From assembly GCF_004115155.1 (NCBI RefSeq), contig NZ_RDSM01000002.1, forward strand, positions 1,054,001 to 1,118,000: a stretch of DNA of 64,000 nucleotides, written 5' to 3'. The stretch comes from Granulicella sibirica (lineage in GTDB: Bacteria > Acidobacteriota > Terriglobia > Terriglobales > Acidobacteriaceae). Below, in pieces: positions 18,006 through 26,913 of the stretch (position 1 is its first letter; the number at the start of each line of letters is the position of its first letter). The notes under the pieces were generated by a model. That model ran no database searches. It saw only the letters and a list, made by a program, of their open reading frames with translations, and was not told the origin of the DNA. Both the position numbers and the translations under genes were made by a program.

Positions 18006-19315
18006 CGCTCCGGATGCAGATGCATGGTGAGGAACTGGATGTAGACGTCCAGGTCCGTGGGCACCATGCCGTGTCCGCCGGAGTGCATGGAGTAGGCAAG
18101 ATCGTGCAGGATCGGCTGCCCGGCTGCAGGCCACACGTCGGTATCGAGAGGATCTTTTCCGAGTAGCTTGTAGACTGGGCCAGCCGCGACGGCTGAGAGA
18201 AACTCACCCTTGGGATCGGACCAGAAGTCTGTGTCGCCCGTCTGCAAGAGCAGGGGCCTCGGAGCAATCAACGCTACGAGCAAATTGGCGTCCATTGGCG
18301 CTGTGTCTGGGAAGCCGCCGTATTTCTGGTAATCCGCCGCGAACTGGTAGGGAAAGCGCCCGGGCGCGACGAGGTGAGCGACGGTTTCGCCGTAGTCCCG
18401 ATGGCTGAGCGCTGCGCCACCCTCGCCGGAGCAGCTTGCGATAACGGCGGCGAAGCGCTGATCGTGCGCCCCGGCCCACATGACCGTCTTACCCAGGCGC
18501 GATACGCCGTGGATCGCGACCCGCTTCGCATCGATTCCCTTATCGGTCTCGAAGTAGTCCTCGACGCGGCTCATGCCCCATGCCCATGCGGAGACCGCAC
18601 CCCACTCGTCGGGTGCGGGTGCCGTCTGTCCAGGCTTGAGATACCGGGCGCGGATGCCGTTCGAGAATCCCGAGGCATAGTCGGGGTCGACGTCACCGTA
18701 GTAGAACGTGGCGAAGCCGAAGCCGGCGGCGAGTAGAGGCTCAACATCGACCCTTCCAAAGCCCTTACCCTTCGGCGCTGGGACTCTAGTGTTCGTCTTC
18801 GGATCCCATATCTCGGACGGCCTGATTCCCGGGTCATCTGCTGCGTTCGAAACGGCACCGAAGTTGATGCTCAGCAGCATAGGCACCGGCTTCTTTGCTG
18901 CCGCAGGCAGGTAGACGAGGAGGTTGATTTTCGGACCGCTGTGATCTTTCGTCAGGTAGATCATCACCTGTTTGCGGATAGCCTTGCCGCTAAGCGCGGG
19001 CGTGCCTTTATCGAAGATATCGAAGCTCTCATCGGCGGGACGACCGGGTGCGCGACCGTACTGCTGCGTCTCGAAGATCTCGACAATCTCGGGCCTGCGT
19101 TTCGTGGTCCAGGTCTTCGCGTCACGCACAGGCTTGCCGTCGTTGAGCTTGAGGGGATCGGGAAGCGTGTAGGTCCCCGTCTTCGACTCGTCGTAGTTCA
19201 CCGGGATTCCCGCGACCGTCGACGGCAGCGCTTGCGCGGCGGCAGGCGCCTGGGCAGCGGCGAGCACGGGAGACGAAAGTGTCAGGGCAAAGCACACACC
19301 ACATAGCAACCGCAT
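18002..19315 (-). CDS. Glucuronoyl esterase family CE15 (4-O-methyl-glucuronoyl methylesterase)
   Basis: CE15 enzymes split ester links between lignin alcohols and the 4-O-methyl-glucuronic acid of xylan. The ATG at 19315 gives a 437-residue protein with a signal peptide (MRLLCGVCFALTLSSPVLA); longer in-frame starts would place a basic stretch before it. The serine nucleophile motif GVSRLGK matches the family GxSRxGK signature, the SCSGEGG motif supplies the acidic residue, and HSGGHGMVP near the end supplies the catalytic histidine. It is transcribed toward the clan GH-D gene and extends the locus toward plant cell wall. Confidence 0.88.
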   Translation of the reverse strand: MRLLCGVCFALTLSSPVLAAAQAPAAAQALPSTVAGIPVNYDESKTGTYTLPDPLKLNDGKPVRDAKTWTTKRRPEIVEIFETQQYGRAPGRPADESFDIFDKGTPALSGKAIRKQVMIYLTKDHSGPKINLLVYLPAAAKKPVPMLLSINFGAVSNAADDPGIRPSEIWDPKTNTRVPAPKGKGFGRVDVEPLLAAGFGFATFYYGDVDPDYASGFSNGIRARYLKPGQTAPAPDEWGAVSAWAWGMSRVEDYFETDKGIDAKRVAIHGVSRLGKTVMWAGAHDQRFAAVIASCSGEGGAALSHRDYGETVAHLVAPGRFPYQFAADYQKYGGFPDTAPMDANLLVALIAPRPLLLQTGDTDFWSDPKGEFLSAVAAGPVYKLLGKDPLDTDVWPAAGQPILHDLAYSMHSGGHGMVPTDLDVYIQFLTMHLHPER

Positions 19316-19395
19316 GTCTGGTTGAACCTCGCTCGAAAAACTCAAAAGAAAGCAAGCGAACCCTAACGTTCTGGTCTGACCTCTGTCAAGATGCG

Positions 19396-20571
19396 CTACT
19401 TCGGGTGGTTGACCGGAGACATTTCGCCACCGCTCTTTGTGCCAGGCTCGAACAGCGCATCCTTGCATCCGGCGGGTGCGTTCACGGGGTTGCAGCGTGC
19501 GGGGACGCCCCCAGGAAGGCCGACGGTGTATCCACTCCACGGCGCGGGCTCGGACAGCGGGAAATCAGTGCTCATGATCTGAACGCCGCTTGCCAGCAGA
19601 GCATCGCGCCGCGTGGTGTCGTTATCGCGGCCTGCGTCGGTGTTGTAGTCGACGCGCGTTCGCACGAGATAGCCGCTCTTGACAAGAGGATTGATCACCT
19701 CGGGCGTTCCGCGATCGCGCTCGATGAATGCTGCTTCCGGTTGGCCGGGGTCGGAGTTGGTGAAAAGTACGCGGTCATGCAGACCGGCGTGACCAGCGAG
19801 GTAAGCGGGAGCGGACTTCTTGATGTAGAGGAGAAACATGACCTTGCCGCGAGACTTCTGGAGCGTCGGCCACTTGCCCGCGAGGACAGCGGCTTCAAGG
19901 GTGGGGTAGCTCCCGCGCACCTGGTCGGGCGTGATGATCTCCTTTTCCCGGAAGACGGAGCGGATCTCGCGGTCAAGCGAATCCCATGTGTCGGCTGTCC
20001 ATGGCTCGGCCTCGACCGCGCCGGGAAGCTGGCTGATCTTGCCCTGCTTATCCTCGATCAGGATGAAGAGCGGCACGTGGTGCGGGTGCTGCTTCGACCA
20101 GCCGCGAATGTCCTGCAGGCACTGCACGAATCGCTGGCAACTGCTGCGCTCGTTCAGGTCGCCGAGATGCACGACCTTGAAGCCTGGTTTGTCCATCTCG
20201 TGGGTGGGATCGAAGTCGGCGTCGGCGGGAAGGCCTTCTTCCTTTGTGAGCTCGACGATCTTCGGATGGGCGAAGCGTCCGCCCTTCGGATCCGGGACGA
20301 GGTCGAGCTCCAACTGGCGCGCGCCGCCGGAGAGCTGATCGGCGAGCGAGCGGTGGTGATATTCGAGGCCGCGGTAGGCCTTCGCGTAGTGGCTCGAGAA
20401 ATACTTCGCCTCGCTCGGCGCGAAGCCCGTGTTGTAGCTGTTGTGAGTGCCGACGACCTGGATCTCGTTCAGGTGGACGATCTTGTCCTGGGCAGAACTG
20501 CTCTGCGCGATGGCGACGGAGGAGGCGGCAGGAAGCAAAGCAAGCGCAAGAGACGCAAAAACACGGTTCAT
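19396..20571 (-). CDS. Secreted Ca2+-dependent phosphoinositide-specific phospholipase C-like phosphodiesterase
   Basis: A 391-residue protein with a signal peptide (MNRVFASLALALLPAASSVAIAQ). The TIM-barrel PI-PLC fold is shown by the catalytic histidine motif VGTHNSYN at about 41-48, by ARQLELDLVPD and by KVVHLGDLNE, and by a C-terminal region with DFPLSEPAPW. The family (PI-PLC-C1) cleaves phosphodiester head groups, with substrates unknown in bacteria. It could release GPI anchors from fungal mannoproteins, which is only inference from the neighbours. Divergent from marC. Confidence 0.78.
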   Translation of the reverse strand: MNRVFASLALALLPAASSVAIAQSSSAQDKIVHLNEIQVVGTHNSYNTGFAPSEAKYFSSHYAKAYRGLEYHHRSLADQLSGGARQLELDLVPDPKGGRFAHPKIVELTKEEGLPADADFDPTHEMDKPGFKVVHLGDLNERSSCQRFVQCLQDIRGWSKQHPHHVPLFILIEDKQGKISQLPGAVEAEPWTADTWDSLDREIRSVFREKEIITPDQVRGSYPTLEAAVLAGKWPTLQKSRGKVMFLLYIKKSAPAYLAGHAGLHDRVLFTNSDPGQPEAAFIERDRGTPEVINPLVKSGYLVRTRVDYNTDAGRDNDTTRRDALLASGVQIMSTDFPLSEPAPWSGYTVGLPGGVPARCNPVNAPAGCKDALFEPGTKSGGEMSPVNHPK

Positions 20572-20661
20572 CGGACGAAGTTCCTCGTTCTGGATCGGGT
20601 ACTGTGGGTAAGCCGGACGCAGGTGCTTGTTAGAAGATACCCTTGAAGGAGGAGAAACCTG

Positions 20662-21345
20662 TTGCAGCTCTGGAATTCCTTTCTTCTTGCTTTCAGCGCG
20701 ATGCTTCCGCTGATCAACCCGCTTGGCTCCGCCCTGGTCTTCCTCGGGCTGGTCGGCGAGGCTCCGTCGCGCGTCTACCGTGTGCTGGCCCGGAAGATCG
20801 CCATCAATACCGTCATCTTTCTGGCCGTCATCGAGCTCATTGGCTCAGCCCTGCTGAACTTCTTCGGGATCTCACTCCCAATCGTGCAGGTCTCGGGAGG
20901 CCTTGTGATCGCAGCCATGGGCTGGTCGCTGCTGAACGAGAAGGATGCCACCGCGAATGCGCGGAACAAGCAGGAAGAGATCGCCGTCCGAGCCGAGATC
21001 GATACGCGCGGTCTTGAAGAGAAGGCCTTTTACCCGTTCACCTTCCCCGTGACTGCCGGACCTGGATCGCTTGTCGTCATGCTGACGTTGAGCGCACACG
21101 CTTCGTCGCCTGTGCTGTCGGATAACGTTCTCAGCCACTTTGGCCTTTTCTTTGCAGCCGTGGTTTTGAGTGCCCTTGTCTACCTCTGCTACGCCTATGC
21201 GCCGAAGATTACCAAGGCGATCTCACCTGCGACGGCGCACGGCTTTCTGCGCGTGGTTGCGTTCATCCTGCTTTGCATCGGCGTGCAGATCGCGTGGAAC
21301 GGCCTGGCCGTGCTGCTCGCGACGGTCGTCAAGCGTCCGGCTTAA
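20662..21345 (+). CDS. MarC family integral membrane protein
   Basis: A 227-residue membrane protein with six hydrophobic segments, beginning at a TTG with a strong AGGAGG binding site nine bases upstream. Motifs PLINPLGSALVF and YPFTFPVTAGPGSLVVML are the two repeated halves typical of the MarC (UPF0056) family. The family was once linked to multiple antibiotic resistance, but its transport substrate is not established. The stop overlaps the end of the convergent histidine kinase gene by four bases. Confidence 0.93.
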   Translation: MQLWNSFLLAFSAMLPLINPLGSALVFLGLVGEAPSRVYRVLARKIAINTVIFLAVIELIGSALLNFFGISLPIVQVSGGLVIAAMGWSLLNEKDATANARNKQEEIAVRAEIDTRGLEEKAFYPFTFPVTAGPGSLVVMLTLSAHASSPVLSDNVLSHFGLFFAAVVLSALVYLCYAYAPKITKAISPATAHGFLRVVAFILLCIGVQIAWNGLAVLLATVVKRPA

Positions 21346-24104
21346 CGAGGCGCGGGCTGGAACGGCAGGAAGAGTGAAAAGACTGTTCCTGTGTGTGGAG
21401 CTCGCTGGCTCGTCATCACACGCAGAACGCCCTCGTGCCGGTCGATGATCTCCTTGCTCACCCATAGACCGAGGCCCGTGCCGGAGAGGCCCTTGGTGGT
21501 GAAGAACGGCTCGAAGATCTTCCTGAGTGTCTGCGCGCTCATGCCCGCACCTGTATCCGCAATCGTGATAGCCAAGCCCAGTCTGCCTGTACTCCAGTCC
21601 GTCGCGTTTCGTCCACGCACGAAGAGCGTGCCACCAACGGGGTGCATCGCATCGATCGCGTTTCCGGCCAGGTTGTTGAGGACCTGCCGAATTTCTCCTT
21701 CGAAGCACGCCACGGGCTTCGTCGCGCGAAGACGCCTCTTGATGCCGACACGTGAGTTGACGATCCTGCCCTGATGGATCGAGAGCACCGTCTCGATGAG
21801 GTCCTCGCAGGTGACCTCTTTCGGGTTAGTGGATTGCCGATGGAAGCGGAGCGTCTGGCTGCTGATGACGGAGACGCGCCTCAGTTCGCGTTCGGCCATA
21901 TCAAGATAGTCCTGAATCTCTTCGATCTTCGTGCCGCCCCGCGCCAGGTAGAGAAGATTCGTGACCGACTCCAGAGGATTATTGATCTCGTGCGCGATCG
22001 AAGCGGCGAGCCGACCGACTGCGGCAAGCTTCTCGCTCTGCAAAAGTGCTGTCTCCGCCAACCGCCGTTCGGTTATATCCATCGTGACCCCAACCATGTG
22101 GCTTGGCTCACCCGCCTCGTGATAGAGCCCGCGTCCGCTTGCAACGATCCAATGCAGCGTCCCATCCGGCCAATAGACTCGATACTCCGACCGGTACGGC
22201 GTGCCATTGGCAACGGACGAGCGCACCGCCTCCTGCATGCCAGCGAGATCGTCCGGGTGAATGGAGGCGAGAAGGTCCTCGTAGGAAAACGGCTCGCCCG
22301 CGGCGCGACCAAAGTTCGCCTTGCAGATGTCGGAGCACTCCATCCGCATCGCTGGAAGACTTACTTCCCAGACGCCAAGATAGGCGGTCTCGGCGGCGAT
22401 GCGAAGCCTGTCCTCGCTCTCGCGCAGGGAGGTCTCGACTGCCTTCGGAGAGGTGATATCGACGGTCACACCCGGGAAGCGCGTCGGTCTACCGTCGGCT
22501 GCGAGGCTGCACCGCCCGACCGCTGAGACCCAGCGCACGCTTCCGTCGGATTGCACGAGCCGGTATTCCGACGAGAACTCGTGGCCCGTGCGCACAGCCT
22601 CGGCGATCTCGTGTCCGACGCGTTCCTTATCGTCCCTGTGCATGTTGCGGGTGAAGTGCTGGATTGTGATCCCTGCGCGCGCCTCGGCCGGGTCAACACC
22701 ATAGAGCCGTGCGAAGCCTTCATCGGCATAGACGAGATCGTTGACGACGTCCCAGTCCCAGATGCCCACGCCCTTCGCCGCCGCCAGGGCAAGCCGCAGC
22801 CTTTCCTCGCTGGCTCGCAAGGCCTCCGCCGCGCGATGCTGCTCGGTCGTATCGCGAAAGTAGATGACGATTCCACTCGAGGCCGGCCGCACCGTGATGT
22901 GCATCCAGATGTTCAGGGGCGCCGGGTAGAAGTGATCGAACTCCCCGCTCTTTCCTTCGTCCATCGCCGCGTAGTAATGCCGGAGCCAGGGAGAGCCATC
23001 GAAGACGGCGGAAGGAAAGCTCTCCCAGTGGTTCTTGCCGAGAACATCTCCGCTCCCGGCGAGCATCTCCTTCGCCTTCTCATTGAGAAAGACGATGCGC
23101 CACTCGCGATCGAGCTCCGCCACGCCATCAGCCGAGACGTCGAGGACTTCTTGCAAGTGTCGCGCATGCGCCTCGCGTTCCCGCTCCGCGGCGCGGCGTT
23201 CGGCGATATCACGAAAGACGAGGACGATGCCGGTGATCTCACCCTGGTCGTCGCGGATGGGCGCGCCACTGTCGTCGATAGCGGTCTCGGCACCGTCCTT
23301 CGCGATGAGCGTCGTATGGTTCGCGAGGCCGACAACCGTGCCGAGACGCTTTACCTTGTCGGCTGGGCTCTCTACGATTTTGCGGGTTGTCTCGTTGACG
23401 ATATGGAAGACCTCGGAGAGCGGCCGGCCCTTGGCCTCCTTCTGGCTCCAGCCGGTGAGGTTCTCGGAGATTGGGTTCATGCGCGTGACGCGGGTTTCGG
23501 CATCGGTCACGATGACCGCGTCGCCAATGCTCTGCAGCACACGTGACGACTCTTCCCTGCTCTCATGCAGCTTTCGTTCCGCGAGCACTTCAGAGGTCGA
23601 ATCGAAGACGATCTCCGCGACGCCTGCGATCTCGCCATTCTCGTAGACCGGGTAGAAGCAAAGGGTCCAATAACGATCCTGCAGGACGCCGTCCAACTCG
23701 ATCGGGATCAGCATGTGCTTGAAGTCTGACCTGGCCCCATGATGCAAGGCATCTTCGATCGTTGCGCCGATCACGGGCCAGGCTTCGCGCCACACTTCGC
23801 GAGCCGGACGGCCGAGAGAGTCTGGATGCTTGCTTCCGAGAAAGACCCGGTACGAGTCGTTATAAAGAAGCGTCAGTTCCTGGCCCCAAAAGACGGTGAA
23901 CGCGAAGGGCGAGAGAAGAAGCATGTTGACCGTAGCAACCAGGGTCTCGGACCAGTCTTCGAGGCGGCCAAGCGGAGTATTGCTCCACACATGCTCGCGG
24001 AACATCCCAGCCAGCTCCCCAGTGCCTGCAATCGAAGCGTAGCCCGGGGAAGACGATGCGCTGCGTCTTCCCGCGCCTGAAGAAGTGAACTCACTGAAAC
24101 TCAT
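21342..24104 (-). CDS. Soluble multi-PAS sensor histidine kinase
   Basis: A 920-residue kinase without clear membrane segments. Residues about 30-175 form a PAS-like N-terminal module (MFREHVWSNTPLGRLEDW...), followed by four more PAS/PAC units at roughly 185-310, 315-430, 435-565 and 565-690. The HisKA helix AASIAHEINNPLESV carries the phosphorylated His705, and the ATPase domain has the N box NNLAGNAIDA (811-820), the G1 box DTGAG (850-854) and GTGLGLWVSK. No response regulator gene is adjacent, so the partner must be elsewhere. The start ATG at 24104 directly follows AAAGAG. Confidence 0.93.
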   Translation of the reverse strand: MSFSEFTSSGAGRRSASSSPGYASIAGTGELAGMFREHVWSNTPLGRLEDWSETLVATVNMLLLSPFAFTVFWGQELTLLYNDSYRVFLGSKHPDSLGRPAREVWREAWPVIGATIEDALHHGARSDFKHMLIPIELDGVLQDRYWTLCFYPVYENGEIAGVAEIVFDSTSEVLAERKLHESREESSRVLQSIGDAVIVTDAETRVTRMNPISENLTGWSQKEAKGRPLSEVFHIVNETTRKIVESPADKVKRLGTVVGLANHTTLIAKDGAETAIDDSGAPIRDDQGEITGIVLVFRDIAERRAAEREREAHARHLQEVLDVSADGVAELDREWRIVFLNEKAKEMLAGSGDVLGKNHWESFPSAVFDGSPWLRHYYAAMDEGKSGEFDHFYPAPLNIWMHITVRPASSGIVIYFRDTTEQHRAAEALRASEERLRLALAAAKGVGIWDWDVVNDLVYADEGFARLYGVDPAEARAGITIQHFTRNMHRDDKERVGHEIAEAVRTGHEFSSEYRLVQSDGSVRWVSAVGRCSLAADGRPTRFPGVTVDITSPKAVETSLRESEDRLRIAAETAYLGVWEVSLPAMRMECSDICKANFGRAAGEPFSYEDLLASIHPDDLAGMQEAVRSSVANGTPYRSEYRVYWPDGTLHWIVASGRGLYHEAGEPSHMVGVTMDITERRLAETALLQSEKLAAVGRLAASIAHEINNPLESVTNLLYLARGGTKIEEIQDYLDMAERELRRVSVISSQTLRFHRQSTNPKEVTCEDLIETVLSIHQGRIVNSRVGIKRRLRATKPVACFEGEIRQVLNNLAGNAIDAMHPVGGTLFVRGRNATDWSTGRLGLAITIADTGAGMSAQTLRKIFEPFFTTKGLSGTGLGLWVSKEIIDRHEGVLRVMTSQRAPHTGTVFSLFLPFQPAPR

Positions 24105-24308
24105 CTCTTTAAGAATCGCCTAAAGCGTGCTGCTCTGGCAATGCGCGGTATCTTCACGCTCGGCACAATGCCGGGATCCTGGTCTGGCTACCACAATGGG
24201 AACCGTCCTCCATCCGAGATAGGGTGAATCAAGCTGTAAGTCGCCGCTCAGTTGCCGCGGCTTGTGTCGTGGTGTAACGTGCGGTTTGGTCTGCGGGGAG
24301 ACATTTCC

Positions 24309-26492
24309 ATGCATCTTGGATTCATCGGCGCGAAGCAACGCATCACTCTCGCAGTCGCTGGCGCAGCGGCAGCCTGCGTTCTTGCCACCGGCGTAGGCCG
24401 CTGGCCTGCTTTCGTGCATGCCGCGGAGAAATCGAAGACAGGCGACTGGTCCGCATACAACGGCCAGGTCACCAATGATCACTACTCGCCGCTCGATCAG
24501 ATTAACCGTGCCAACGCGCCTGGGCTCAAGGAAGCATGGCGTTACGATACCGGCGAGACCGGTGGGCTGCAGGACAATCCACTTGTCGTCGCGGGACGCA
24601 TGTATGTGTACTCGCCGACCGAAAAGATCGTCGCCCTCGACGCCACGAGCGGGAAAGTCCTGTGGACCTTCGACTCGGGCACGCAGGCCCACCAGCCGAA
24701 CCGCGGCATGTGCCTTTGGACGGACGGCAAGGAAAGCCGCCTGCTCGCGAGCATCCTGGACCACCTCTATGCGCTCGATCCCGCGACCGGTAAGGTGATT
24801 CCAGGCTTCGGCGAGAACGGCGCGGTCGATCTGCGCAAGGATCTTGGCGAGGCCGACTACACGAGCTCCTTCGCCGTGATGACCACGCCCGGAGTGCTCT
24901 ACAAGGACATGATCATCACAGGCTTTCGTGCTCCGGAGGCTGTGCCCGCGCCGCATGGAGATATCCGAGCCTACGATGTCCACACCGGCAAGCTGCGCTG
25001 GTCGTTCCACACGATCCCTCATCCAGGCGAGCCCGGCTATGAGACGTGGCCAAAAGACGCCTGGAAGGTCACCGGGGCCGCGAACAACTGGGCCGGCATG
25101 GCGATCGACGAGAAGCGCGGCATCGTCTTCGCACCGACTGGCTCGGCTGTCACCGACTTCTACGGCTACGATCGCGTCGGCGAGGACCTCTACGCCAACA
25201 CGCTCCTTGCGCTGGATGCCAACACCGGAAAGCGCATCTGGCACTTCCAGGGAGTGCATCACGACATATGGGACCGCGACTTCCCCTCCGCTCCCGCGCT
25301 CATCACCGTGCACCACAACGGCCAGCTCATCGACGCAGTCGCCCAGACGACGAAGCACGGATACCTTTTCCTCTTCGAACGCGCCACCGGCAAGCCGCTC
25401 TTCCCAATCAAGGAACTTCCGTTCCCGCCAAGCGATGTTCCCGGCGAAGTCGCTTCACCGACACAACCTCTTCCATCGATCCCCGAGCCATACGCGCGTC
25501 AGAAGCTGACTGCCGGCATGCTCACCCAGCGAACCCCAGAGGCGCACGCGTGGGCGGTCGAGAACTTCAAGGACATGCGCAGCGACGGACAGTTCGTGCC
25601 GCTCTCGCTTGGAAAGCAGACAATCGTCTTCCCCGGCTTCGATGGAGGAGCAGAATGGGGCGGACCTGCCGTCGACCCACACTCCGGCGTGATCTTCATC
25701 AACGCCAACGACATCGCGTGGACAGGCGGACTCACACCGAACGAGCAGGCAAAGTCACCCGGTGAAGCGACCTATATGAGCCAGTGCTCAGGCTGCCATG
25801 GACCCAACCGGCAGGGATCGCCTCCAGCCTTTCCTTCGCTGATCGATGTACATAAGAGGCTGACTGATGCGCAGATCGCCGACGTCGTCCACCAGGGCCG
25901 CGGGCGCATGCCGTCCTTCCCCGGTATCGACCAGCAACACCTCGCGACGTTGCTGACTTTCAGCGATGCAGGCCCGCTGCCCGAAGGTGCCAGCAAGGCC
26001 AAGGTAGAAGAAGCATCCTCGAAGCACGAGGCAGAATCGAGTGGGAGCCCGGCCGATCCTGCTCCCTATCGCTTCACCGGCTATCGACGGTTCGTCGACC
26101 CGGAGGGCTACCCTGCGATCGTCCCGCCGTGGGGTACGCTGAACGCTATCGATCTGAACACCGGCAGGTACCTCTGGAAGGTTTCGCTGGGCGAATATCC
26201 TGAGCTGACCGCAAAAGGAGTCAAGCCCACCGGCTCCGAGAACTATGGCGGCCCGGTCGTGACAGCGGGCGGACTCGTCATCATCGCGGCCACGGTCTAC
26301 GACCACACCATCCGTATCTTTGACAGCAGCAGCGGCAATCTACTCTGGAAGGCGGACCTGCCCTTCGCGGGCGTAGCCACTCCCTCGACGTACATGGTGG
26401 ACGGCAAGCAGTACATCGTTATCGCCACAAGCAATCAGCGCACACCGGACAAGCCGCAGGGAGCGGTCTATGTCGCTTTCGCCTTGCCGTAG
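24309..26492 (+). CDS. PQQ-dependent dehydrogenase with internal cytochrome c domain
   Basis: A periplasmic quinoprotein, probably a sugar or alcohol dehydrogenase feeding electrons to the respiratory chain. The ATG at 24309 (GGGGAG eight bases upstream) gives 727 residues with an N-terminal signal or anchor (residues 9-35). An eight-bladed propeller is suggested by repeated W-docking motifs (GKVLWTFD, GKRIWHFQ, GRYLWKVS, GNLLWKAD). The haem motif CSGCH (Cys493, Cys496, His497) lies inside the propeller, with Met in RGRMPSFPG as likely sixth ligand, and the remaining blades follow it. Divergent from the kinase gene. Confidence 0.9.
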   Translation: MHLGFIGAKQRITLAVAGAAAACVLATGVGRWPAFVHAAEKSKTGDWSAYNGQVTNDHYSPLDQINRANAPGLKEAWRYDTGETGGLQDNPLVVAGRMYVYSPTEKIVALDATSGKVLWTFDSGTQAHQPNRGMCLWTDGKESRLLASILDHLYALDPATGKVIPGFGENGAVDLRKDLGEADYTSSFAVMTTPGVLYKDMIITGFRAPEAVPAPHGDIRAYDVHTGKLRWSFHTIPHPGEPGYETWPKDAWKVTGAANNWAGMAIDEKRGIVFAPTGSAVTDFYGYDRVGEDLYANTLLALDANTGKRIWHFQGVHHDIWDRDFPSAPALITVHHNGQLIDAVAQTTKHGYLFLFERATGKPLFPIKELPFPPSDVPGEVASPTQPLPSIPEPYARQKLTAGMLTQRTPEAHAWAVENFKDMRSDGQFVPLSLGKQTIVFPGFDGGAEWGGPAVDPHSGVIFINANDIAWTGGLTPNEQAKSPGEATYMSQCSGCHGPNRQGSPPAFPSLIDVHKRLTDAQIADVVHQGRGRMPSFPGIDQQHLATLLTFSDAGPLPEGASKAKVEEASSKHEAESSGSPADPAPYRFTGYRRFVDPEGYPAIVPPWGTLNAIDLNTGRYLWKVSLGEYPELTAKGVKPTGSENYGGPVVTAGGLVIIAATVYDHTIRIFDSSSGNLLWKADLPFAGVATPSTYMVDGKQYIVIATSNQRTPDKPQGAVYVAFALP

Positions 26493-26572
26493 CCGAAGGC
26501 ACTTGCCAACACTGGCGGGCAGACCTACATCTAACTCCAAGGAGCGGACGATTTCGCTATAAGGAGATCCCG

Positions 26573-26866
26573 ATGACCACAGCGTCAAAAACCCACGGCA
26601 CGCTCGACGCCAAAGACCGCAACAGTCTTTCCGATACCACCTACGCCTTCCCCGCGAAGCGCAAGGAACCACTCACCGACGCATCCCACGTCCGCAACGC
26701 CATCGCGCGCTTCGATCAAACAAAGGGCGTCACCGATGAGGAGCGCGCGGAGGCCTTCAAGAACATCAAGGCCGCCGCGAAGAAGTTCAACGTGGAGATG
26801 ACCGAGACCAGTTGGCACCAACTTGGTAAGAAGCCGCACACGTCAAACTCAGCCCACGCAAAGTAG
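26573..26866 (+). CDS. DUF6582 domain protein
   Basis: A 97-residue soluble protein with a very good binding site (AAGGAG six bases before ATG). The sequence DRNSLSDTTYAFPAKRKEPLTDASHVRNAI followed by a helical IKAAAKKFNVE segment matches the pattern of DUF6582, a short domain often found in or next to phage head-protease and portal genes but also alone. Function is unknown. A strong terminator-like hairpin follows. Confidence 0.75.
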   Translation: MTTASKTHGTLDAKDRNSLSDTTYAFPAKRKEPLTDASHVRNAIARFDQTKGVTDEERAEAFKNIKAAAKKFNVEMTETSWHQLGKKPHTSNSAHAK

Positions 26867-26875
26867 TGGTCCGTG

Positions 26876-26913
26876 TTGACGGAGAAGGCGAGCTAACCCG
26901 CCTTCTCCGTCAA
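26876..26913. terminator. Hairpin between convergent DUF6582 and ABC-F genes
   Basis: A 15-base perfect stem (26876-26890 with 26899-26913) and an eight-base loop. It overlaps the last codons of the ABC-F gene, so it would serve as a shared terminator for both convergent genes. There is no clear T-run on either side. Confidence 0.55.
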
